Assembly: GCF_015679265.1 (NCBI RefSeq)
Contig: NZ_CP064942.1
Span: forward strand, 1,830,001 to 1,894,000
From: Pontivivens ytuae
GTDB lineage: Bacteria > Pseudomonadota > Alphaproteobacteria > Rhodobacterales > Rhodobacteraceae
DNA length: 64,000 nucleotides
Direction: 5' to 3'
In this document: in pieces, positions 34,944-45,728 of the stretch
Numbering within the stretch: position 1 is the stretch's first letter
Layout of the letters: the number at the start of each line of letters is the position of its first letter
The notes under the pieces: generated by a model
Told to the model about the DNA's origin: nothing
Seen by the model: the letters and a program-made list of their open reading frames with translations, nothing else
The model's database searches: none
Made by a program: the position numbers and the translations under genes

Positions 34944-36029
34944 TCACCACACCTTGCCGCGCGCCGACACCGGCCACAGCGTCTCGACCACGCCGCCGCG
35001 CACGCCGACATACCAGTCGTGCAGATTGCAGGTCGGGTCGCAGTGACCGGGGATCAGCCGCACGCGGTCGTTGATCGCCAGCCGTCCCACGGGATCGTCG
35101 ATAGTGCCATGTTCGTCAGACGGCCCAACGTAAGCGACCCCTTCAATACCCGAGACCAGCGGCAGCCCACTCTCCATGCTCATCGCCTTCAGCCCCGCAT
35201 CGCAGATCGCGCGACCCGGCGCGCGGCTCATGATCCCGGCGAGCACGAAAAGCGCATGGCGAAACGGTGAGACACCGTCACCCCCGCGCGCCCGGTAATC
35301 CGCGTCCATGAAGATGTAGGAGCCGCATTGCAGCTCGGTGTAGAGACCCGACGCAATCTCGTGCGCATAGCTGCCGGTGCCTGCGCCCGTGACCTCCGGG
35401 CAAGCGATCCCCTCCCCGTCCAATCCGGCGAGCGCGGTTCGGACGCCGTCCATCACCCGCGCCATAGCGGCGTCGCGATCCGGCAGATGCTGGGCAGCAC
35501 CCTGATAGGCCTGCAGACCGGCGAGGGTGAGGCCCGGTGTCTCCACGATCCGGCGGGCGATATCGGCGGCGTCCTCCGGCGCGCATCCGCAGCGGCCCTG
35601 GCCGACGTCGATCTCGACATAGACATGGAGCGGCGCGCCTGCGAGCTCCGCCACCGCCGCCGGGTCATCGACGCACACGCCGATCCGGGCATGCTCTGCG
35701 AGCGCCTTCAGCCGGGCGATCTTGGCCGGGTCGCGGACCTCGTTGGTGACGAAGACGTCCGCGATGCCGCCAGCTACGAAGACCTCCGCCTCGCTCACCT
35801 TCTGGCAACAGATGCCGCGCGCACCGCCGCGCTCGATCTGGGCCTTCGCGACGTCTACCGACTTGTGGGTCTTGGCGTGGGGGCGCAGGGCGATGCCCGC
35901 CTCCTCCGCGATCCGGCGCATGGCGGCGAGGTTCGCATCGAAGGCGTCGAGGTCGATCAGCAGCGCGGGCGTCTGTACCTCCGCCTCCGCCATCCCGATC
36001 TCAGCAGGCACATCGAGACCGACGATCAT
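34944..36029 (-). CDS. PLP-dependent D-threonine/3-hydroxyaspartate aldolase family (DSD1-like)
   Basis: The 361-residue protein has an alanine-racemase-type barrel with the lysine motif RPHAKTHKS (about residue 55), the LQAYQGAAQH block, and a C-terminal metal site GHCDPTCNLHDWYVG (about 330). These define the fold-type III aldolases such as D-threonine aldolase, D-3-hydroxyaspartate aldolase and BhcC. The ATG at 36029 overlaps the allE stop. The neighbours release glyoxylate, which such aldolases can join with glycine, so a BhcC-like role is plausible. Confidence 0.85.
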   Translation of the reverse strand: MIVGLDVPAEIGMAEAEVQTPALLIDLDAFDANLAAMRRIAEEAGIALRPHAKTHKSVDVAKAQIERGGARGICCQKVSEAEVFVAGGIADVFVTNEVRDPAKIARLKALAEHARIGVCVDDPAAVAELAGAPLHVYVEIDVGQGRCGCAPEDAADIARRIVETPGLTLAGLQAYQGAAQHLPDRDAAMARVMDGVRTALAGLDGEGIACPEVTGAGTGSYAHEIASGLYTELQCGSYIFMDADYRARGGDGVSPFRHALFVLAGIMSRAPGRAICDAGLKAMSMESGLPLVSGIEGVAYVGPSDEHGTIDDPVGRLAINDRVRLIPGHCDPTCNLHDWYVGVRGGVVETLWPVSARGKVW

Positions 36030-36838
36030 AGCTTCATGTGCCGATTGACGTCCTTGTAGAGCAGGTAGCGAAACGGCCCCGGCCCGCCCGCGTAGCAGGC
36101 CTGCGGGCAGAAAGCGCGCAGCCACATGTAGTCCCCGGCCTCGACCTCCACCCAGTCGGTGTTGAGACGGTAGACGGCCTTGCCCTCCAGCACGTAGAGC
36201 CCGTGCTCCATCACGTGGGTCTCGGCGAAGGGGATGACAGCGCCCGGCTGGAAGGTGACGATGTTGACGTGCATGTCGTGGCGCAGGTCGGTCGGATCGA
36301 CAAAGCGGGTGGTCGCCCAGCGCCCCTCGGTGCCAGGCATCGCGATGGGCTCGACCATGGCATCGGAGGTGACGAATGGCGGTGGGGTATCGAGCCCCTC
36401 CACCGCCTCATAGGCCTTCCGGATCCAGTGAAACGTGAGTGTTTCGGTAGCACGCAGGCTCCAGTCCGTACCGGGCGGGATATACGCATAGATGCCTGCC
36501 GTCAGCGAAAGCTCCTCACCGGCAAGCACCAGCGTCCCCTGCCCGCCGACGACAAACAGCACCGCCTCGGCGCACCCATCGGTCTCGGGCCGGTCGGAAC
36601 CGCCCCCCGGCGCGACCTCGGCGAGGTAATGCGAGAACGTCTCGGCGAAGCCAGACAGCGGGCGGGCGAGGACCCAGAACCGCGCGTCCTCCCAGAACGG
36701 CAGGTAGCTCGTCACGATATCGCGCTGCGTCCCGCGCGGGATGACGGCATAGGCAGTGGTGAAGGCCGCCCGCCCGGTCAGAAGGTCGGTCTGGGGCGGA
36801 TGCCCGCCGGGGGTGGAGAAATAGGTGCGGTCGCTCAT
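36026..36838 (-). CDS. allE: (S)-ureidoglycine aminohydrolase
   Basis: The 270-residue bicupin has an N-terminal YAVIPRGTQRDIVTSYLP, a middle AYIPPGTDWSLRA, and a C-terminal metal-binding stretch IPFAETHVMEHGLYVLEGKAVYRL (first part cited). It removes ammonia from S-ureidoglycine to give S-ureidoglycolate, the AllA substrate. The ATG at 36838 fits the family N-terminus; the much longer open frame upstream is antisense to the DUF1684 gene and is not used. It overlaps the aldolase gene by four bases. Confidence 0.93.
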   Translation of the reverse strand: MSDRTYFSTPGGHPPQTDLLTGRAAFTTAYAVIPRGTQRDIVTSYLPFWEDARFWVLARPLSGFAETFSHYLAEVAPGGGSDRPETDGCAEAVLFVVGGQGTLVLAGEELSLTAGIYAYIPPGTDWSLRATETLTFHWIRKAYEAVEGLDTPPPFVTSDAMVEPIAMPGTEGRWATTRFVDPTDLRHDMHVNIVTFQPGAVIPFAETHVMEHGLYVLEGKAVYRLNTDWVEVEAGDYMWLRAFCPQACYAGGPGPFRYLLYKDVNRHMKL

Positions 36839-36943
36839 CGGTCCTCCGGTCTCGACGCGATCAGACCGTATCGCGGGGTGAAGCGAAAGGCGAAACTCGG
36901 CTTTCGGTTGGCCCGTCGCGGCGAGGCGTCTAGGGTCCGGCCC

Positions 36944-37552
36944 ATGACGATGTCCCCGGATCACCCCTACGCGCTCGCCGACTGGCGGCTGCGGATCTCC
37001 ACGCTCTATGCCGAGGTGCGCGGGATGGCGCCGGAGGCCGGCTGGCGGCACTGGCACGCGACGCGCTCGGCGCTGTTTCGCGACCACCCGATGTCGCCGC
37101 TGCCGGAGGGCGATCGGAAGGGGGAGATTCCGGTTCAAGCCTATGACCCGGACCTGCGGTTCTCTGTCGAACTCCGCCCAGTGGACGGATCGGCCGTGAA
37201 AGTCGATCTCGGGACTGACGGCCAACTCGCTTACCGGCCCGTAGCGGAGACGATCGGTCTCGCGCAGCCTCTCGGCCGGGAGCTGACGCTCTTCTGGATC
37301 GGGGGGTATGGCGGTGGACTGTTCCTGCCGTTCCGCGATGCGACGAACGGCGACAGCACCTATGGCGGTGGGCGCTACCTGGTGGACGCGATCAAAGGCG
37401 CGGATCTGGGGCTCGATCCCGACGGCCGGCTGATCCTCGATTTCAACTTCGCCTATCACCCGTCCTGCGCGCTCAACCCGGCCTATACCTGCCCACTCTC
37501 TCCGCCAGAGAACAGCCTGGACGTGCCGATCCCAGCGGGGGAACGCCTGTGA
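36944..37552 (+). CDS. DUF1684 domain protein
   Basis: The 202-residue protein shows the DUF1684 pattern: a dWR start (YALADWRLRISTLYAEVR), FRDHPMSPL, then FRDATNGDSTYGGGRYL and DFNFAYHPSCALNPAYTCPLSPPEN near the C-terminus. The function of the family is unknown. The stop overlaps the start of the deformylase gene, so both are cotranscribed. Confidence 0.88.
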   Translation: MTMSPDHPYALADWRLRISTLYAEVRGMAPEAGWRHWHATRSALFRDHPMSPLPEGDRKGEIPVQAYDPDLRFSVELRPVDGSAVKVDLGTDGQLAYRPVAETIGLAQPLGRELTLFWIGGYGGGLFLPFRDATNGDSTYGGGRYLVDAIKGADLGLDPDGRLILDFNFAYHPSCALNPAYTCPLSPPENSLDVPIPAGERL

Positions 37553-38046
37553 GAACCATTGTCGAGGTGCCTGACCCGATCCTGTCCCGGGTCGCGGCGC
37601 CCGTGGTCCGCTTTAACCCTTGGCTCGACGCGCTGATCGCGGACATGGCCCGCATCCGGCGCGAGATGGGCGGCGCCGGGATCGCGGCACCGCAGGTCGG
37701 GGAAAGCCTCCGGGTCTTCTTGCTCGACGCCCGCCGGGCCGACGGCACCGTGGCGGAGCATCACGCGGGGATCGAGCCAATGGTCGTCGTGAACCCGCGG
37801 ATCACCCGCACCGGCGACGATATCGAGCGGGGTGCGGAGGGCTGCCTCTCCATCCCCTCGACCCTGCTACCGGAGGGGCGGATCGAAGTCATGCGCCCCG
37901 TCTCGATCACATGGGAGGGCCTGTCGCCCGGCGGCGAGCCGATCGGCGGGGCACTGTCGGGCTTCGCCGCAAGGGCCTTCCAGCACGAGATGGATCATCT
38001 GGATGGCATCCTGATCACCGACCCCGCCCGGCGCCTCGACCCCTGA
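37549..38046 (+). CDS. def: Peptide deformylase
   Basis: The 165-residue protein has all three deformylase motifs: GAGIAAPQ (about 42-49), EGCLS (about 96-100) and QHEMDHLDG (about 143-151), with Cys and two His as metal ligands. Its sequence is divergent from a typical Def1, and its partner here is a DUF1684 gene rather than fmt, so it is likely an additional copy. It should remove the formyl group from nascent N-termini. Confidence 0.9.
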   Translation: MRTIVEVPDPILSRVAAPVVRFNPWLDALIADMARIRREMGGAGIAAPQVGESLRVFLLDARRADGTVAEHHAGIEPMVVVNPRITRTGDDIERGAEGCLSIPSTLLPEGRIEVMRPVSITWEGLSPGGEPIGGALSGFAARAFQHEMDHLDGILITDPARRLDP

Positions 38047-38139
38047 CGCCTGCGGCCCGCCGCCGCGTCGCCGACGCCTCCCGCTTGATCCGCACCGCCG
38101 CGGCGTTACCTCTCCGCGATGCCGCAACAGGACTGCTGA

Positions 38140-39609
38140 ATGACGAAGACGACCCTCATTGCCGGACCGCTCCTGATCGCACGGGAGGCCACGGACCAAG
38201 GGGTGTCCGTCCGGGTCGTCGTGATCGTGGCGGACGATCAACCCTGTCCGCCCATCGCGGTGGACGGCGGCGAGACGGTCGAGCCGCAGGTCCTCTATGA
38301 AGGGTTCGGCCGCCGGGCCCATGGCGCCGATCTCGTGCTGCCGCCGCGGGCCGATGCTGCCTACCTGGTGGGCGACGACCGCTACCCGGTCATGGCCGAT
38401 CTCACTGGCGATCTGCGCCTCGCCTACGTCTCCTGCAATGGGGAGGAGGACGAGAGCACCGACTGGCCTTTGGAGAGCCGCAACGTGATGTGGCAGCGGC
38501 TGTGTGAGGATCATGACGCCGCCCCCTTCGCTCTGCTGATGCAGGGCGGCGACCAGATCTACGCGGACGACATCCTCTACTCCCACCCCGAGATCGAGCG
38601 CTGGGAGGAGGCGGATCCCGACGACAAGCACAGTTTCGACTGGACGGAGGAGATGCGGCAGGCGGCGGAAGAGCATCTCCTCGACCGTTACATCGACCTC
38701 TACAGCCAGCCGACGATCGCCTACATGCTCGCGCGCGTCCCCTCAGTGATGATGTGGGACGACCACGACATCTTCGACGGGTGGGGCAGCCATCCCGCCC
38801 CGAAGCAGGAAAGCGCTGTGGGCCAGGGGCTTTTCGCCATCTCCCGCCGGATGTTCGACCTGTTCCAGCAGGGCCGCGGCGAGGCCTTGGAGCCGGAGGG
38901 CGCAGGGGTGTGCTTCACCGGTCCCGGCTTCTCCGTCCTCGCGCCGGATCTCAGGAGCCACCGGACACGCGACACTGTCATGCAGGAGGTCGGCTGGTGC
39001 TGGTTCGAGGAGCGGCTGGAAGCGAACCGCGACGGCAAGCGCTGCTTCATCATGTCCTCCGTCCCCGCGCTCGGCCCGCGGCTGAGCTGGGTGGAGTTCG
39101 TCATCGACACCTTCTGGCCCGGCGTGAACAAGTACGAGGACGACCTGCGCGACCAGTGGCAGAGCCGTGCGCACCGCAAGGAGTGGCAACGCTTCCTACG
39201 CACCATCGCGACGGAGATGGAGGAGCACCGCCAACCCTGCACGCTCCTCTCCGGCGAGATCCACGTCGCGACGCGCGCGGAGATGCGGCTGAAGGACGGG
39301 CAGCGGCTGCACCAGCTAGTCTCCTCTGGCATCAGCCACAACGCGCCGGGCGGCGGTTACGCTCGGATGCTGGGCACGCTTGCATACTTCGGGGAGGACC
39401 CGCTATCGGGCTATCCGATCACGATCCATCCGCCCTCCGGCCAGAAGCACCGCTACGTCTCGCAGCGCAACTACCTGCGGCTGACGCGGTCCGGCCACGC
39501 CTGGTCGGCCGACTGGGTGTTCGAGGAGGACGGCGTGTCGCGGACCCTCGATCTGGGCACCGATCCGGAGCCCGCGGGGCGTCCGCTGGCCGAGGCCGCA
39601 AGCTCCTGA
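38140..39609 (+). CDS. PhoD-like alkaline phosphatase family protein
   Basis: The 489-residue protein has metallophosphatase motifs LMQGGDQIYADD (about residue 137), MMWDDHDIFDGWG (about 207-219) and a later LLSGEIHVATRAE (about 370), the PhoD/purple-acid-like metal site. No Tat or Sec signal peptide is evident, so it may be cytoplasmic, unlike secreted PhoD. It starts 93 bp after the deformylase and ends 87 bp before gyrB. The substrate is unknown. Confidence 0.83.
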   Translation: MTKTTLIAGPLLIAREATDQGVSVRVVVIVADDQPCPPIAVDGGETVEPQVLYEGFGRRAHGADLVLPPRADAAYLVGDDRYPVMADLTGDLRLAYVSCNGEEDESTDWPLESRNVMWQRLCEDHDAAPFALLMQGGDQIYADDILYSHPEIERWEEADPDDKHSFDWTEEMRQAAEEHLLDRYIDLYSQPTIAYMLARVPSVMMWDDHDIFDGWGSHPAPKQESAVGQGLFAISRRMFDLFQQGRGEALEPEGAGVCFTGPGFSVLAPDLRSHRTRDTVMQEVGWCWFEERLEANRDGKRCFIMSSVPALGPRLSWVEFVIDTFWPGVNKYEDDLRDQWQSRAHRKEWQRFLRTIATEMEEHRQPCTLLSGEIHVATRAEMRLKDGQRLHQLVSSGISHNAPGGGYARMLGTLAYFGEDPLSGYPITIHPPSGQKHRYVSQRNYLRLTRSGHAWSADWVFEEDGVSRTLDLGTDPEPAGRPLAEAASS

Positions 39610-39639
39610 TCACGACAGGCCGAAAACACCCTCCACGAC

Positions 39640-39668
39640 GTGACATCCCCCCGCAGAATGGCTAGAAC
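39640..39668 (+). promoter_or_regulatory. Predicted sigma-70 promoter of gyrB
   Basis: A -35 box GTGACA (39640-39645) and a -10 box TAGAAC (39663-39668) are separated by 17 bp and lie about 29 bp before the gyrB ATG. They match the consensus at 5/6 and 4/6 positions. Confidence 0.45.
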
Positions 39669-39684
39669 GGATCCCACAAGATAA

Positions 39685-42109
<2,425 letters not shown>

Positions 42110-42111
<2 letters not shown>

Positions 42112-42140
42112 GGCCGGGCCGGGGATCGCGCTCCGGCCTC
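42110..42140. terminator. Bidirectional terminator hairpin gyrB / MFS gene
   Basis: GAGGCCGG (42110-42117) pairs with CCGGCCTC (42133-42140). The left arm overlaps the gyrB stop and the right arm overlaps the stop of the convergent MFS gene, so the hairpin occupies the whole 27-bp gap. No T-tract follows. Confidence 0.55.
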
Positions 42141-43374
42141 ACCGCTCCATCGCGCGTCCGAGCCAGGCCGCGATCAGGATGAGCACGGCGAGCAGGGCAA
42201 TCGCCGCCGTCCAACCCACCGCCTCGAAGATCTGGCCCACGACAAAGGCCCCTACGATCCCGCCGACATAGTAGAAGGCGAGGTAGACCCCGTTGGTCAC
42301 CGCGTGGTCATGCCCGGGCATCCGCCCGATGTAAGCCGTTGCAATCGACTGGCCGAAGAACAGCCCCGCCCCGATCAGCGTCAGTCCCGCGAGCACGGTG
42401 ATCAGCATCGGCGTGGCCACGAGCCCCAGCCCCACCAGCGTGACGGCCATGGAAGCAAGGAAGCTCCGCCGCGCGCCATAGCGGCGGAAGGCGACGGCCG
42501 CCAGCGGCGTGGTCAGGATCGACGGCGCGAAGACAAGGTAAACGAACCCGATGGCGATCTGCGGCAGCTCGAAGGGCGGCGCCGAGATCACGAAGTTCAC
42601 ATAGGTGAACACCGCCACGAAAACGAAGAGCACGATGAACCCGATCGCGAAGATGCCCCGCAAGGCACGGTCGCGAGCGAGCGCCAGCATGGTCCCGATA
42701 CCGGCGCCACCGCCCTGATCCTCCCGCGGCGGCGACGCCGCGCCGATGAAGCGGTAGGCGATGATGGCACCGGCGAGATTCAGCGCGGAGAAGGTGAAGA
42801 AGCTCTCCGACAGCCCGATATTGTCCGCAACGCCCGAGGCGAGCATCCGCCCCAGCAGGTTCGAGGCGACGTTGCCCGTGATGTAGGCCGCCATCGCCCC
42901 GCCGATGGCGCTGATATGACACTCCTCCGACAGGTAGGTGAGCGTCAGCGCGAAGGCCGTCGACATGAAGACGCCCTGCGCGATCCGCAGCAGCGTAAAG
43001 GTCGTCAGATCCTCGGTAACTCCCAAGAGCGCCGTCGGCACCGACAGGCAGGCGAGGCAGATCCAGATCCCGCGCTTCCGGTTGATCCGGCGGGAGAAGA
43101 GCGCGACCAGCAGGCTCGCCGCCGCCATCCCGATGGTGCTGGCGTTCACGGCGACACCCATGGCGGCGGAGCTGACGCCATAGGCCTCGGTCAGGGTCGG
43201 CAGAAGCGCCTGTGAGCCGAAAAGGTCGATCAACGTGAGGAACGCGACCGTGGCGATGATAGCGCTACGGCGCAGCACCGTCATCCGGGTCTCAGGCGGC
43301 GCATCCTCGAGCTCCGCGGCCATGCCCGTCATCGCAATGCGCAGATCGTCGGCTTCGGGTGAGGTCATGGCCAT
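42139..43374 (-). CDS. MFS transporter (YnfM-like)
   Basis: A 411-residue major facilitator with 12 predicted helices after a 35-residue cytoplasmic N-terminus. The LFSRRINRKRGIW loop (about residue 95) is the family loop 2-3 signature and a middle loop separates two halves at about 210. The family exports drugs or small metabolites; the substrate is unknown. It lies 12 bp downstream of the cupin gene on the same strand. Confidence 0.85.
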   Translation of the reverse strand: MAMTSPEADDLRIAMTGMAAELEDAPPETRMTVLRRSAIIATVAFLTLIDLFGSQALLPTLTEAYGVSSAAMGVAVNASTIGMAAASLLVALFSRRINRKRGIWICLACLSVPTALLGVTEDLTTFTLLRIAQGVFMSTAFALTLTYLSEECHISAIGGAMAAYITGNVASNLLGRMLASGVADNIGLSESFFTFSALNLAGAIIAYRFIGAASPPREDQGGGAGIGTMLALARDRALRGIFAIGFIVLFVFVAVFTYVNFVISAPPFELPQIAIGFVYLVFAPSILTTPLAAVAFRRYGARRSFLASMAVTLVGLGLVATPMLITVLAGLTLIGAGLFFGQSIATAYIGRMPGHDHAVTNGVYLAFYYVGGIVGAFVVGQIFEAVGWTAAIALLAVLILIAAWLGRAMER

Positions 43375-43386
43375 CGGAGCGTCCCC

Positions 43387-44268
43387 CTAGCTGCGGTGTT
43401 CGCCGTGGGCGAGGGTGCCGGTGCGCGCCAGACCCTCGGTTTCGGAGAGCGGCTCGACGGCGCCGAAATAGAGCACGGCGGGCGCGTCACTCGTATTCTG
43501 CCACCACGCGGTCGCGCCGCCGGAGAGGCTGGAGCCCTCGTGCTCTCCCAGAACCGAGGGATCGACGCCGGCCCGATGCTCCGTCACCTCGCCCTCCCAG
43601 ACGAAGCTCTGCAGCGGCTCACCCGCGGCGGTGAAGGCGGAGAACGTACCGCCGGGGGCAATCGTGGTGCGGTAGGTGGTGAGGCCATAGCCTTCCCCGA
43701 ACGCACCGTCGAAATGCGCGCCGATGTTCACGACGCCGAGCAGTTCGTGCTCCACGCCCACGGCCTGAGGCAGATCGAAGGCGACCGGGTCGGGCGTCGG
43801 CGCGACGTCGACAGCCTCCAGCTCGCGCACCTGCTGGTAGACGTCGAAGGCGATCAGGTGGACGGTCTCGTCGCCCTCGGTCAGCCACCAGTGGGCAAGC
43901 TCGCCTTCCTCCAGCGCGAGACCGCCCGCCTCGTGCTGCACGCGTTCCTCCTCACCGGACACGTACTCATAGATCTCGCCGCTCAGGACGGTGAAGACGG
44001 CGGGGCGGTTGGCATGGTCGTGGATCGGCACCACGCCGCCACCGCCCTCGATAGTCCAGAAGCGGGTGCGGAGCGTCCGGCCCTTCAGGCTCTCGATTCC
44101 CTCGGCGGCGAGCGGCGTCCGGGCGAGCACCTCGTTGGAGATCCGGTTTCCGGCCACGGGCCCTTCGAGGTCGTAGAGGGTCCGCGTCTCGACCTCAGTG
44201 AGGTCGAAGGCCGCAAGAGGCAGGGCGGTGGCAGCGAGTGCCGCCGCAAGGGGCAACGTCTTCAGCAT
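43387..44268 (-). CDS. Secreted bicupin protein of unknown function
   Basis: The 293-residue protein has a Sec signal peptide (MLKTLPLAAALAATALPLAAF, cleavage after about 20). The first cupin has the motif PIHDHANRPAVFTVLSGEIYEYV (about 80-100, first part cited). A second, weaker cupin-like beta region follows from about 185. I cannot name its substrate. It is likely periplasmic. It sits between the patatin and MFS genes. Confidence 0.75.
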   Translation of the reverse strand: MLKTLPLAAALAATALPLAAFDLTEVETRTLYDLEGPVAGNRISNEVLARTPLAAEGIESLKGRTLRTRFWTIEGGGGVVPIHDHANRPAVFTVLSGEIYEYVSGEEERVQHEAGGLALEEGELAHWWLTEGDETVHLIAFDVYQQVRELEAVDVAPTPDPVAFDLPQAVGVEHELLGVVNIGAHFDGAFGEGYGLTTYRTTIAPGGTFSAFTAAGEPLQSFVWEGEVTEHRAGVDPSVLGEHEGSSLSGGATAWWQNTSDAPAVLYFGAVEPLSETEGLARTGTLAHGEHRS

Positions 44269-44298
44269 CGTCTTGATCCTTCTGATCGGAATGTGGGG

Positions 44299-45390
44299 TC
44301 AGGTCTGGGTCTTTGGTGCCTCCGGCACGCGGTTCCGCGGGCTGCCCATCACGGGCAGCACGCTTCTCAGGTCGAGGGTCGAACGGTTGTCGATGTCGTC
44401 GAAATGCGTCTTCAGCCATCGGTCGGCGGCGCCGCGCCCGATGTCGCGCAGATGGGTCAAGAAGGCCCACTCCGCATTGAGCTTCGAGGAGGCGGTGAGG
44501 TTCAGCATCTCCACCGCGCCATCGATCATGTGCACCCGCATCTGGCGGTAGTCATCGGTCGACAGGTGCCCCTGCTCGATCATCTGGTCGACGAAATCGA
44601 TGGTCCTGAGGTCGCTCAGCAGCGAGGCGTTGAACGTGATCTCGTTCACACGGTTCAGGATGTCGCGCGCAGCGCGCGGCGTGCCCTTCCGCTCCATCGG
44701 GTTGATCTGCACGATCAGGATGTCAGCGCAGGGCGAGTGGTCGATGAAGGGGAAGAGCACCGGGTTGCCGACGTAGCCGCCGTCCCAGTAGGGCACGCCG
44801 TCGATCTCCACCGCCTGGAACATGAAGGGCAGGCAGGCCGAGGCCATCACGACATCGAGCGTGATCTCATGCCGGTGAAAGACGCGGGGCTGCCCGGTCT
44901 CCACGTTGGTGGCCGAGAGAAAGACGCCCATATCGTCTTCCCCCGAAACCTTCTCGAAATCGACGAAGTTCTTCACCACATCGCGCAGCGGGTTCAGCCC
45001 GAACGGGTTCATGTCGTAGGGCGAGGCCAGCCGGCTCATCATGTCGAGCATCAGGTAGCCCGGCGCATTGTCGAGCGACCAGTTCCCCCAGGCGACATCG
45101 AAGGGCGTGCGCTGGATCGGGCTGCCACGCCCGGCGCGGGAGACCTCGGACCAGAAGTCATGCAGCGCCTCACGCGCGCCCGCCGCCCCGTTGTCGTACA
45201 TGCCTTGGGCTGCGACGACCGCGTTCATCGCACCGGCGCTGGTGCCCGAGATCGCCTCGATCCACAGCGGGTCCTCCTCGAACATCCGGTCGAGCACGCC
45301 CCAGGTGAAGGCCCCGTGTGCGCCGCCGCCCTGCAATGCGAGGTTGATGGACTTGGTGTGCTGGGGCCCGCGGCCCTGTCCCTTTGCCAT
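44299..45390 (-). CDS. Patatin-like phospholipase family protein
   Basis: The 363-residue protein has the patatin triad elements: LQGGGAHGAFTWG (oxyanion loop, about 17-29), the nucleophile elbow GTSAG (about 44-48) and WDGGYVGNP (about 197-205) with the catalytic Asp. No signal peptide is seen, so it probably acts in the cytoplasm or on the inner membrane as a lipid acyl hydrolase. It is followed by the cupin gene after 30 bp. Confidence 0.9.
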   Translation of the reverse strand: MAKGQGRGPQHTKSINLALQGGGAHGAFTWGVLDRMFEEDPLWIEAISGTSAGAMNAVVAAQGMYDNGAAGAREALHDFWSEVSRAGRGSPIQRTPFDVAWGNWSLDNAPGYLMLDMMSRLASPYDMNPFGLNPLRDVVKNFVDFEKVSGEDDMGVFLSATNVETGQPRVFHRHEITLDVVMASACLPFMFQAVEIDGVPYWDGGYVGNPVLFPFIDHSPCADILIVQINPMERKGTPRAARDILNRVNEITFNASLLSDLRTIDFVDQMIEQGHLSTDDYRQMRVHMIDGAVEMLNLTASSKLNAEWAFLTHLRDIGRGAADRWLKTHFDDIDNRSTLDLRSVLPVMGSPRNRVPEAPKTQT

Positions 45391-45728
45391 GATGTGTCCT
45401 CCATTCGCAGTCCGGTGACCGTGGTGCAGCAGCGCCCTTGGCTACAGTCGAGGTGGGGCCGCGGGCCGGCTTCGGCTCTCCGGTTTCGGTTTTGGTGAAC
45501 CGGCGTGAGCGGATCCGTGAGGATCGGGCCGGCTATGTTTCAATGACCCCCGGGATGTGCACAGCCCTTGGGCAGATGCGGTCGTGACCCGTCCGAAATG
45601 TTTCAGGCGGCGGGCCGCACCGAAGTGGAGTGTGCCAGATTCGGGCCGCAGAGGGTTGAGGAACGACAAGAGCCCGCGCCGGAGGACCGGGCGCGGGCTG
45701 CACTGTCGTCAGGGATGGAGGGGTCCGG
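45391..45728. other. 338-bp intergenic region between maeB and patatin gene
   Basis: Only the maeB terminator (45663-45709) is recognisable. A 75-codon minus frame (45442-45669) is low-complexity and lacks a convincing ribosome site. The stretch upstream of the patatin gene probably holds its promoter, but none could be assigned. Confidence 0.5.
45663..45709 (-). terminator. Hairpin terminator downstream of maeB
   Basis: A perfect 10-bp stem (AGCCCGCGCC at 45671-45680 with 45690-45699) is extended by an outer ACGACA/TGTCGT pair (45663-45668 and 45704-45709). On the minus strand the inner hairpin is followed by CTTGTCGTTC, a weak T-rich tail. Confidence 0.6.

Noticed and set aside
36839..37459. 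Upstream in-frame extension of allE
   Set aside because: It is antisense to the DUF1684 gene; the allE family N-terminus begins at the ATG at 36838.
43396..45498. Very long plus-strand open frame (700 codons) antisense to the cupin and patatin genes
   Set aside because: It is the mirror frame of GC-biased codons of two well-supported genes; the product is rich in Arg, Gly and His without domains.
45442..45669. 75-codon minus frame in the maeB-patatin gap
   Set aside because: No recognisable domain, low complexity, no ribosome site, and no neighbour overlap.
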